Assembly (NCBI RefSeq): GCF_902459465.1
Contig: NC_047062.1
Location: forward strand, 28,452,673 to 28,516,672
DNA: 64,000 nucleotides
From: Asterias rubens
Taxonomy: Eukaryota; Echinodermata; Asteroidea; Forcipulatida; Asteriidae
Direction: 5' to 3'
Shown: positions 34,701-46,700 of the stretch, in pieces
Layout: every line of letters starts with the position of its first letter
Position numbering within the stretch: position 1 is the stretch's first letter
Notes under the pieces: model-generated
The model's database searches: none
Seen by the model: the letters and a program-made list of their open reading frames with translations, nothing else
Told to the model about the DNA's origin: nothing
Program-made: the position numbers and the translations under genes

Positions 34701-37700
34701 TGCATGACCGATCGCTATATACCATCACCGATCATGAATATGCATGACCGATCGCTAAAATGGACCACCGATCGTGTTTTATCACCCCTCGCTAAAGTTG
34801 ATCACCGATCGCATAGGACCACCACCGATGACAAATTTGATCACCGGTTGCAAAAGACCATCACCGATGATTAAATGCCTCTTTGGCGTTCCATAGTGTT
34901 GTAACCAAGTCATTTTTCCTCAAGTCAAGTCAAGCCGCAAGTCAAATTTTCGCTGTTTACCCCAAAAAAATTCATCTTGAATATACTAAAACTACTGAGG
35001 GGACTGTGAGTATGCAAGAAGGATTGTGGAAATATGCTAATAAATATAACAATTACTATAACAAAACAGTACTTATACATGTAGTACATCACACGGAAGT
35101 CTTGATGCACTTTACAGCAAATACTACATACACTAAGCAATTTAAAAAACTGGTAACTTTTAGGAAGCGATTTAAAAACAGTTGCAGTTTTGATTTGTTT
35201 ACAAGGTGATGAATTCATGAATGACCATTGCCTAATGTCTTAGTGTGAGTGACCGGCATATACACACTTGCGTGAGTGACCGGTATAATGAGCAGCAATG
35301 TTGAGCTACATGTACTACACAGGAATTTAGAACAGAGGGTGCATGGTGGTTGATACACTTGAATGAGTTCCTGAAGGTGTACTGGTGCTGAGCCATGAGT
35401 GCATCTGTATGTGTGGAGTAGAATCTTGAAAATAATGTGCTCTTGACAGGTGACCAGTGCCGGGTGCGAAGAATTGGAGCTAATGCTGCCGGGCGTGTAA
35501 CAAGTCTGGTGACAGCATTTAGAATGCTGTCAATCGGATTTCTTGTTATTATTGTCTGTTGTTTTATTATCTCCTGCTTGTAGAACTGATGCAGAGTGGT
35601 CAGAGGCTCAGAATAGAGTATGGTTCTTGAATTGTAAAGTAGCTTCATCTGGGGATGTATGTCAACGCTCATTCTACAGAGGCAAACTTAATGTGCCAGA
35701 CTTTGCATTGTATCTGAAAACTCTGGACGTGCTACCCTATGTGAGTCCAATCAATTTTCTTCAACCATGTACAATTTTTAACACATTCATTTTGAGCCTA
35801 TTATGTCTGTTAAGGCAGTGGACACTATTGGTACTCAAAATAATTATTAGCATAAAACCTTACTTGGTCACGAGTAATGGGGAGAGGTTGATAGTATAAA
35901 ACAGTGGGAGAAACGGCTTCCTATGAACATGATGGCATAATGTAGTTTTTTAGGAAGAGGTGAATTCTCACTCAAATAATAAAAGATGTCAGGCCTGAAA
36001 CCTTTTATTGGGCATCTGTAAGCACACAACTTGTGCGACAAGGGAATTTTTTTCTTTTATTCTCTTGCAACTTTGATGACCAATTGAGTCAAAATGTTCA
36101 CAGGTTTGTTATTTTATGCATACGTTGCGACAAACCAAGTGAGAATACTGGTCTTTGACAATTACCAAAGGGGCACGGTGCCTTTAATTGATTGCCCACG
36201 TTTGAACAAAGAAGCAGTGATTGAAGTCAGTTTTTTTCTGACAAATAAATTGTCCATAGTATTGGAATGACATGGAACATTGTTAATCAGTGAGCCCTCT
36301 AATTTTCCCCTTACTATCAATCCTGTGTTCCGCCTTTAAATGAAGGGTATAACCTTTGGTAATTACTCAAAAGATTAAAGACCATTAGATATGACTTTGT
36401 TTGAAGCATTGTAGCTGTGGATAAGGTGTTCAATTTTGAGAAACAATTCCCTCCCGAGGAATATGCTTTAGAGAGAGGGATTCAAAAACATTTCAATCTG
36501 AGAGACGTTTCTGTTCAAATAATTTCTCAGATTGTGTATTCAATTATGGGTTACTCTTCCGGCGTGGACATAACAGCTCCAGATTTTCGGCGATGTTTCA
36601 AAAACTCTGTCCAATATATTTTATTATGTTATTTATCTACATTTAGGCTGTTAATAAGATTAATACAATTGAATAGGTCCAAAAACCAAATGTATATTTT
36701 GCCTTTAAAGTTTAAGCATTTTATTTTAAATAGGCTAATATTGCACCACAGCACCTTACATGGTCCTATAAGGGAAAAGTTCTCATACTTCAAAAACGCG
36801 TTCCAAATACCTTGTAGGTAATGAGCGTCACTGAGTGATGGATTTGAGCAACATAATAAGAAGCCATTACAATTATTATTTGTTTTTCTATTTTATTTTG
36901 TTCTCAGTTGGAGTATCAAGCCACAACTGAGAGTATATTTTACCAGAGGTTAAGTATACCAACTGCTTACGTGTACAGCAGCAATGCCCAGTATGCTGAG
37001 CATAAGGCAATAGTGCAAGACCTCTCACAAACCTACAAGGGTAACTTGGGATTTGTTCTCATCAACAGGTAACTTACTTTGCTTTCTTTATACATATAGG
37101 ACATCTTATAAGATGGTTATCTTTTTTGTTGCCTTTATGCTAACATGTCACTCAATTTCATAGAGCTGCTTTAAGCAAGAAAGTTAATGTAGATATGAGC
37201 ACAATAAAATTATGCTTACCATAATAAAGTTATCAGCTACTGGTATCCTGCTCATTTCTATTCAACAGGAAATTTTAAAGCAACAACCTTAAATTTTAAT
37301 TTATTGAAATCTATGAAATTAGGCCCCACGTTGTATAATAAACTTGGGTGTGATTCCTGGCTACACGGCAGTTAACAGTTGTTTGGCTTCTGACTGCTGG
37401 CACCCCCGAACAAAGATATTGACAAAATAGGGACACCGCCAACATCGGGCTAGATAGCTCTTTTGGTAGACTGCGGCATGTCATTGGTTTGAGTTCCACT
37501 GTACATGTATAAATTTTTCTTTATTCAATGCCATTTTTTTTTCTTTTCATTATCTTAATCTTTTGATTGTAATATTATTTTGATGGTTATCCCACTTAGT
37601 GACATAACAACAAAGAGTGTGATCAGTGATGACATCAATCCTTGCCAGCATCCTTGTCTGATGCTACAGAGAGCTCCTAAGGTAAGAACAACAATAAGGC

Positions 37701-40700
37701 TACATCGAAACAATAGGCTATTGTTACTGTAGCTAGGATTTGGAAAGTGGGGGTGCAAATTAAAAAATAGCGAGTGCAAATTTTTTTAACCGAAAAATCC
37801 ACACAGCACACGCAATATGCTTTCAAATTACCTTGAAAATGAAACTTTTTTTATCAATGGTTTTAAGGCCCATCGAAAAGCTTAAATTACTGATTGTATA
37901 TCTCCCTCTGGTGCATTCTGTGCATTGAATTTCTAAAACTTGTTTTTGTGGAGTTCATTCTAAGAAATTAACTTGGTAAAAAAAAATGTTCGTCCTCTTT
38001 TTAGGATGAGACTTTGTTTGGACCATAAACATCAATTTTGTTTTCATCAACCACCATTTTCATGGATTTGTGATTTGAGGATCAGTTTTATAGAACTTCT
38101 TTTCCAATGAAATCTTTTTGGTCAATGATCAGTCAACGACGCACTGTAAAAACTTTATATAACTGATAATGTATACATCAGCTGCTGACCTGCTTCCCTT
38201 GTGAGTAATGTGTCATGGATGAGAACCACATAAAACAAACCCTCTTTCTGATCACATGTTTTGGTGAATGCCTTTTTTCAATTGTGTTGTATTGTGCACA
38301 AAATTTTTAAAAAGTTGATTAGGTTGCCCTACAGATAAAATGCCATTTTTACTACCATTCTCTTTGTTGAGGTACAGGGTTGTAAAGTCAGACTTTCTTA
38401 GCAGTTTCGAAAATGTTCACACTTCTAGGTGAAACTTAGCAATTAAAGGGTTTTGATATTTTTTGTAAATCAAGTTTTGGACATAACATAAATCACTACT
38501 GTTTCAGTTTCATTAGTCGTCAAGTTTTTGAGAGAAAAAAAGGAGTAAATCACAGAGCAGTGATTTCAGAAGAGTCGTGTAAATCTGTTGCACACTTCTA
38601 AACTAACTTTCATGAAGTTGTTTGACTCATTTCTCAAAGACTACAGCACCTCAGCAGGTAATATTTTAAGAGAAGCTTTCTACCATCATTGTCTTGAAAC
38701 CGTGTAAACTTTTAAGGTTAATACTGTATGTAGTTGCTTGGCTGACCTAAGTTTTTTGGGGGTTTTTACAATATTTTGGCTGATACCCTTTTACCTTTTC
38801 CTGAAGGAGAATGTGATTACAATGATTGGTGATCTGACAGTCAAGAGTGTATCATCCTTCATTGAAGACAATATGTACATCCAGGTTGAGCCGTCTGATG
38901 AACAAAGTGAGGACGAGGAGAACGAGGGGAACAAACAAATTCCAGGTAAAATAACTTTCCTCATCTCCTTATGATGACTAGAGCAAGCTAGTCGAAACTT
39001 TGAGACCAATTAAGAACTCAATCTGAGGTAGTGAACAATCCACTAAAAGCTAAAGTAGCAGTAGTCCCAGCCGATTTCCAACCTTGTAGTAGTTAAAAAC
39101 TAGGACAGTTCTTTTCAGAACAGAGATGTCTCCCGAATGCCGAAAATCTACTCCGCGGTAGTAGAATAGAAAGCAAGACAGTTCTCTACTACTGGCAAGT
39201 AGATACACACATGGTGTCACTGCAAACCAAATAATATACAAAAGCAAATATACCTCACCATGCAATGTCTCAAATTTGGAGCCACATTTGGACTAAAGGA
39301 CAAACGTCTGTGATAACATAATGACCACTGGATAAAGGGAGATTTAAATCTATTGTTCTCGTAATTGTTCTCGTTCTCTTTAACTATTGTTCTCGTAATT
39401 TTCAGTGTAATTACCATTTTTAAATCTGTTTAAATTATTGTTAATATCTGTATATTGTTTGTAATGCGCATCTGTACATATTTTTTATGAAACTTGCGCA
39501 TAATAAATGAATAAATTATTATTATTATTATTATAGAGCATGAACTCTAGTACCATCTGTCCCTCTTTGTATGTGTGAAATGAAGCATATGGCAGTAGGT
39601 GCGACAATGGATTGTCTCAGCAAATATATATATGTCAGCTGTCCAACTATAACCACCAGAAAAATAAAAAGAATGCTTTGAATTGTACAGGGCGTTTATA
39701 AAACGTCCACCATAAACCAGTTTTGAAAAGTTTGGCAAATTCACACTCCACTCGTTGGCAGTGCCGTTAATGCAATACTTTATTTCCACTCAATCAAAAA
39801 ATACGTTGACAAATACATAATAGAAGGTGTCTCCAAAAAGCAAAGCTTTTTGAGTAGAGACCTCCAATACCGTGTGTAGCTTAGTGATATTAATTGCATA
39901 CAATTGTTTGTGTTTTAAGACAACTATACTTATTTAGTGGCGGTTCCTACATGTAACTGGCGGTGGCCCCAATATTCAGAGTGTTGGGCGCCGTTACAGA
40001 ACTTTAGTTTGTATATTACACACTAAATGAACAAAAACCAAGATACACATACAAGGACTAGGACAACTCACAACAGCAGCTGCTGATGAAGTAGACGTCT
40101 TTAGGCGGATTGCTGATTCCTTTTTTCCCTTTATTGATGCAGTGCAAGAGATCCAGGATGATGAAGTACAGTTTGCTGTCAACAGAGATACTAGAGTATT
40201 GGATATGTCACATATCCCTAAGCTCACTGACAAGACCTTCCCTGAGCTCATAGTCAGGTCACAGCTAGTCGTTATCCTGTTTACTGTTCGCTGTAAGAAA
40301 AACACAATTTGTTTTTGTTATTAAGCTGTTTGAGTGTTGTTATTTGTGACTTTCGTGTATAGATTGTGATGACATGGTAGAAGTGTTGAAGTTTTAACTG
40401 TAGATTCGAAGTGTCATTCGCTGTAAGAAAAAACACCATTTGTTTTTGTAATTCAGCTGTTTCACTGTTGTGATTGTAAGTATTGTTGATGACATAGCCT
40501 TTTATCAAGGGGCACGCGACGGCGGCACCCCCATATGTGACCATCCACCACCAATGGGCTGTAAAGTTGACACTTTTACTGTTATGGGCTCAATGCATTT
40601 TTGGAGAGAGTGTGTAATCAGCTTCAAAATGATACCATCCACATTTAAATCAGACTTTTCTTGACGAAGTTATGATTTCTCAAAGCCACCTACTTTTTTA

Positions 40701-43700
40701 TTCAGATTTCTCAAAGATTTCTTGAAAACCCAAACAATTTAATAGGCCCTGCAATGTACAAGTGCAACTTTACAGCCTATTGGTGGTGGATGGTCACATA
40801 TGTCTCGCACGAAAAAAGACAAGCGAGAGCGGCGAAGCTGCGAAGCGCCTTTATCAACTCGTTTATCTAATCAATTATTCATATATGCACCTTATGTGTG
40901 TTGCTCTCAGCGCATGACTTTTGAGTGCACCATTATGTGTGTGTGGGTTATCTGTGGTTATTGTGTGTTTTTATTGGCCACTACTCATCATGCTCCTGTA
41001 TTATGTTTCCCACCAAAATTGGTGGCAAAAAGTAAAGAAAAACATAAGGCCCCAAAACAAGTCTTTTTTCGTACGTGATATCTTGGGTCGTGCTTGACAT
41101 CTGGGGGTGCCACGTGCGCCTTGACTAGAGGCTGTTGATGACATGGTAGAAGTAACTGTAAGTTTTTTATTACAGCATGAAGTCTGTAAGCCATTAAAGG
41201 CACTGGACAGGTTTGGTAATATTGGCAAAGACCAGTATTCTCACTTGGTGTATCCCATATGCAAAAATTACAAAGTAACAAACCTGTGAAAACTTGGACT
41301 CCGATAAATTGGTCACCAAACTTGCATGCTGAGAATAATGAAAGAAAAACACAGTTGTTGCACAACTTTGTGTGCTTTCAGATTCATAACAAAAGGGCCT
41401 GAAGTCTTTTATTATTTGAGTGAGAAATTACCTCTTTTCTCAAAACTGCATTGAGGGAGCCAATTCTCACAATGTTATATACTATCAACAGCTCTCCATT
41501 GCTCGTACCGAGTAAGTTTTTATGTTAAACATTATTTTGGGGAATTACCAAAAGTGTCCAGTGCCTGTTAACCCTCTTTGTAAAAAAAAACTGCTTACCC
41601 AGACTTACTAAAGTAGTTACAAGTATTTTTCACAACAACAAAGTGTGAAGAGTTTGGTTACAAATCTTCTATTATTTCTCCTGGCAGGGGATCCAAGATG
41701 CAAAGCTTTCTTAGAATCTTACTCGTCTGCAGCCAAGACCATTCAAGAAGCTAATCCCCAGCTTAGCCAACCCCTAACTCAAGTAGAATGCTTCAGCTGG
41801 CCTGACGTCTGTCAGCTTAATAATGTAACTACCTACCCAGCTGTTAAGATGTACAAGGAAGGCAAGATGGTGGCCGATTATAAAGGCTCGCTTAGCAAGG
41901 AGGGAATCCTGAAAGCTTACCACCTGTGAGTACTTCTAGAGTTTGCTGTTAACAAATTTGTTTGGATGTTTTTTTCTGAACAGTCTACCAGGGTTCTCCC
42001 AATGCACAAACAAGCTTGCGTATAGGACTGATACAAGCAAACTGAGAGCCGATAACACTCAAGTTTTGGTCGATACGCCAAAAGAAAAATGCATAAGTAT
42101 TACTATTATTATTTGGTTTCACAAAAAAACATCAAGAGACGATGATATAGAATGCTCCAGATTGCGCAGTGGGGTTTTTGTAATCAATATAAACACCAAA
42201 TTGGAAACATTCCAAAGATCTTATTTCAATTCAGCTTGCTTCGGCCAGAAACATCCAACAATTTGGGTTTAGAGTGCCCCTCAGGTTTGAAAAATCCTTG
42301 GAAGAAACCTAGTGTATGTAACTGAAGTTTGCTTGTGGTCAGAGTGGGGGTTTGAATCTTTAAGTGCAGCTCTTGCGCCCTTGAAGAAAGACACCTTATT
42401 GTTACTTTTAAACTCTGATAAGTAAATGGATACCTGCGATGGTAGATTGATCAGCTCTGAGAATGTGTGAGGTACCTTGCTTATTGGTTTAAAAGAGCTT
42501 CATAAATGCCTACCATTACTTTTGAGCTTATGAAATGAAATTATGAACAAAATTCAATTACTTTTTGCTGAAATTGGCCAGGAAAATGTATTTATATACT
42601 GTATACATGTATGTAAATGTTTTTGCAATTCAAATTATCTCGTTACTTTTCTTTATTAGTGTTATGATTATTCTTGTTTTCTCTGTTGTTGGAGTCAAAA
42701 TAAATATCCATGAAAAAAAGGTAAATAAAAAAATAATATGACCCAATTTTCCCAATTGGCTTTCCTCCTTGACACCTTCAGGTATTCCACATCCAACCCT
42801 GTGATCCTGGAGACATGTTCAGATTGTGCTGCATTTAGTAGCGGTCAGCAACCAGAGTGGGTTCAATCTACACTCACTGCTGTAGTCATGGGTTACTTCC
42901 CAGCTACAGCTACCAAAGGTAAGCTCTTGTATTAACTCTTTGCTTTAAGGCACTAGACACTATTGGTAATTACTCAAAGTAATTTTTAGTATAAAAACCT
43001 ACTTGGTAACAAGCAATGGAGAGCTGTTTATAGTATAAAACATTGTGAGAAACCGCTCCACTTGAAATAATGTAATTTTTGAGAGAGGTTAGTTCTCACT
43101 CAAATATTAAAAGACTTCAGGCCTGAAACCTTTTTAACGCATCTGAAAGCTCACTCATTATTTTGTGCAACAAGAGTGTTTTTTCTTTCATTTTTCTCTT
43201 GTAACCTAGATTACTAATTGAGTCTAAATTTCCACAGATTCTTTATTTTATGCATACATGTGTATGTTGGGATACACCAAGTGAGGATACATGTACTTCA
43301 TGTAGTCTTTGACAATTACAAAAGGTATCCAGGTGTGGATTTCCTTAGGACTATCCCTAACTCATTGTGAAATCAAACCCAATGCCTTTAAGAGATTGTA
43401 CATCATCTTGTAACTCATGACTTCTCATGTAGATTAACTAGTAACAATGTAACTTTGATGTTGTATGTGTATTCTTCATTCAGAGAGGCGTGAATATGAG
43501 CAAGCCACCAAAGTGTTTCAGGGTCAACATTTGATGGCAGTGTGCCAGACAGAGTGTGCTGAGTTACAGTAAGTTCCTTTTGTTGGCATCACTAAACCAG
43601 GGCCATTTCATAACTCTGCTTCTGTAAGCTAAGAATCAGCGCTTACGGAACCAGGGAAATCCACGCTTAGTCAGACACATCTCAGGTTAGCGGGGAATTT

Positions 43701-46700
43701 TGGCTTACAGTGTGCGCATGAATACTCCACATTATTAGGCATTCTGTGCTTACACAGCTAGCGCAGAAATTTGGCCCTTGCACATAAGCACAGAATCGGC
43801 TCTTGCGGAAGCAGGGAATTCCTTGTTCCAGTCAAGCGTAGTTCCAGTATTTCGCAGTTAGCAGGGAATTTGGGCTTGTGCGCGTGGGTACTCCATGTTA
43901 CTAGGCATACGGTGCTTGCATGTAAGCTGAGAATGGTGATCAAAGGCGCAGAATACAGCAGTATTAGCAGAGCGATGAAGTTGGGCCCTTAAAAGTTTTG
44001 ATCTTAAAATGTTTTTCGATGTAGAGGGAACAAAAATATTCTATTACAGTGAGTACTGCCTCAGTTTACCCATTCTGTGGAAACTTTTTCATCCCAATTA
44101 CTTTGGAGTTTGATTCTTTATTCAAATAGCATGTGTCATCTTAGGCTACTCCCTACAAACTATAGTTATCATAGGCAGCCTCCATAGCCATGTTTTCCAT
44201 GACTGTTCAGGTCTATTTGTCATTTGTTTTCCTGGAATAAGTTGTTCAACAGAAAACTTACTGGAGTTTTTTGCAAAAACTAGGTTTTTGAATTTATTGG
44301 GTTTTTTTCAAAAGACCTTATGGATTAATAGTCATGTATTGCCTACCATGTTCCTCTTAACCCCTTGCACCAATGTCACGCGAAGCTAGTATCTGCCATA
44401 GTTGCCATTTTGTGATTCAAGCGTGCACATTGACTCCATAAATGGTGCAATCATGATTAATTGTGACGCCAAATGTCATGAATGTATCGGTCAATAATGC
44501 TTTTGCACACTTACAAACAGCCTTATGCTCTTGCTCCTCTCTTTTATTTATTTAATATTTGCTATTATAACAATATAACGTATTGTGTATATTTTAAAAA
44601 TGCATTTTGATTTTAATATCTTTCTATGTACCAGTACTGATATTGTCAAATTAAATTGTTTTCTCAAAAGAGTTATAATTAGTGTTGTTTTGAATGTACC
44701 TCACTATGCATTTTATTCTTATGCTAGGTCTGGTGCCTCCAAACCTGCTGTTAATGCATTTAAATGGGTAGATTCCCATCAGCCTAAAGTGGAGTACACA
44801 GGGGACTATACCGCAAGAGATCTGATTACCTTTGTGCACAAGGCCACTCTTCCACTTGTTGTAAGAAGAATCTCTTCTATTTTCATTTTGTATGTAGTAT
44901 AGACCCATATGACGCCACCATAAAAAACTTAAAATGACTCCAGGCCTGAAGTACTTTATGTATCTGAAAGCAATCAACAAGGGTGTTTTTTTGTTATTTT
45001 ATGCATACAATGTTGTGATTCACCAAGTGAGAATACTGGTCTTTGACAAATACCAAAGTTGTTCAGTGCCTTTAAACATAACCACATAATGGTTCCAGAA
45101 ATATGATTAACAATCTAATCTCACAATCCAATCCTAAAACCCAAATAAGAATTTGTCTTTAGTATTGCTGTAATGTATAACAATACAGAGATACATGTGT
45201 ATCCACGATTATTACAATCAAAACAACAAGTTATGACAATCGGCCATAGGGAATATGGAATAATTAATTAAATTATTGAACGGTTTATTGCATTTCATTT
45301 GATACAAGCAAACAAACACATGTGATCATGGTCTGAGAAATATTGCTTTGTCTCTGAGGGATAAAACTTAATAATAGAGATTTAATAACAATGATTTAAT
45401 TAAATGTAACAATGCCAAGGTTAAACACACTAGCATAACATGGACAGCTGTAGGGATGTAGCTCAAGCAGAACAACTTGATGGCTCTGTTTTTTTACATT
45501 GTTGTTATTTTTTATATTTTAATTATAAGGCCCGGGGGCTGGACGATTGAATTTTAGGCAATTATCAATTATTTTGAGCAGAATCTCCTTTTGATGTGGG
45601 CAGTGGTCGACTTGTTGTTGAGAAAACAGCAAAAAGCTGTCACAGTATTTTCACAAGAACAATGAATCTATGTTTAGCAAGATGAAAATGAATACCAATT
45701 ACATTTACCTATAATGGACACCAACCCATGAGAATCGTTTCTCAAATTTAAATGTTTTGGGGTCAAAAAAATTCCAAACCATACTATTTTTAAAGAAAAT
45801 CCTTTCTCAAAATAATTTATACTAGGTCATTAGTTGAATATTCACCAAATATATCTATAACCCTACCTTTAAGAATTGTGTTTTGGTGTCAAGTATACCC
45901 AGAACAGTCAGCCCACAGACACTGGACACTATTGGTAATTACTCAAAATAATTGAAAGCATACAAAACTCAATAATAATAATAATAATAATTAAAGACAC
46001 TGGACACTCTCCATTGTTGTCACCAAGTATGTTTGAAGACAGTGGACACTATTGGTAATTGTCAAAGACCAGTCTTCTCAATTGGTGTATCTCAACATAC
46101 AATGTATGCATAAAATAAAAAACGTGTAAAAATATGAGCTCAACTGGTCGTCGAAATTGCGAGATAACTATGAAAGAAAAAACAACCTTGTCACACGAAG
46201 TTGCGTGCTGTTAGTTGCTCGATTTCGAGACCTCAAATTCTCAATCTGAGGTCTCGAAATCAAATTCGTGGAAAATTACTTCTTTTTTGAAAACTATGTC
46301 ACTTCAGAGGGAACTGTTTCTCACAGTGTTTTATACCATCAACCTCTCCCCATAACTGGTTACCTAGTAAGGTTTTATGCTGACAATTATTTGGAGTATT
46401 TACCAATAGTGTCCACTGCCTACATGCATATAGAACCATTTTTGTATAGCACATAACACATAGTAATTTAGGATGTCCCTTTACGCTCTAAAGAAAAACA
46501 CAACAGAATACAAATACAAGATGTACTGGGTAAAAAACAAAATGCATGAATTAAATGTTAAAGGCAGTGGACACTTTTGGTAATTACTCAAAATAATTAT
46601 TATCATAAAATCTTACTTGATTACGAGTAATGGGGAGAGGTTGATAGTATAAAACATTGTGAGAAACGGCTCCCTGTAATGTAGTTTTTGAGACAGAAGT

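Larger units (their letters stand above)
29116..34894. mobile_element. Foldback (TU/FB-like) transposable element, 5.78 kb
   Basis: Perfect 8-bp target duplication AGTGTTGT at 29108-29115 and 34895-34902. The element begins ATGGAATGCCAAAGAGGCAT and ends with the inverted counterpart ATGCCTCTTTGGCGTTCCAT. The inverted arms run about 29116-30178 and 33832-34894. Their outer halves are tandem arrays of a ~37-bp unit (gatcggtggtggctttttgc plus aatcggtcaacttta); their inner halves are unique sequence (for example tccggaaatggtgtatgccg). The interior has hairpins, a tRNA-like segment and a minisatellite, but no open frame resembling a transposase, so it is non-autonomous. Long inverted repeats built from tandem repeats and an 8-bp duplication recall sea-urchin TU and fly FB elements; kinship is inference. 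It sits in the TXNDC16 intron between exons 6 and 7. Confidence 0.88.

Noticed and set aside
35543..35899. 118-residue open frame read as one unit
   Set aside because: Only 35584-35740 is coding (TXNDC16 exon 7). The frame's front is intron and its end is a MITE.
36417..36821. 134-residue open frame as a separate gene or TXNDC16 exon
   Set aside because: It does not fit the splice phases, lies in an intron, has no recognisable domain, and ends in a SINE-tail-like sequence.
38738..38974. Membrane-type N-terminus of the frame around TXNDC16 exon 10
   Set aside because: The hydrophobic stretch is translated polypyrimidine tract; the exon starts at 38807.
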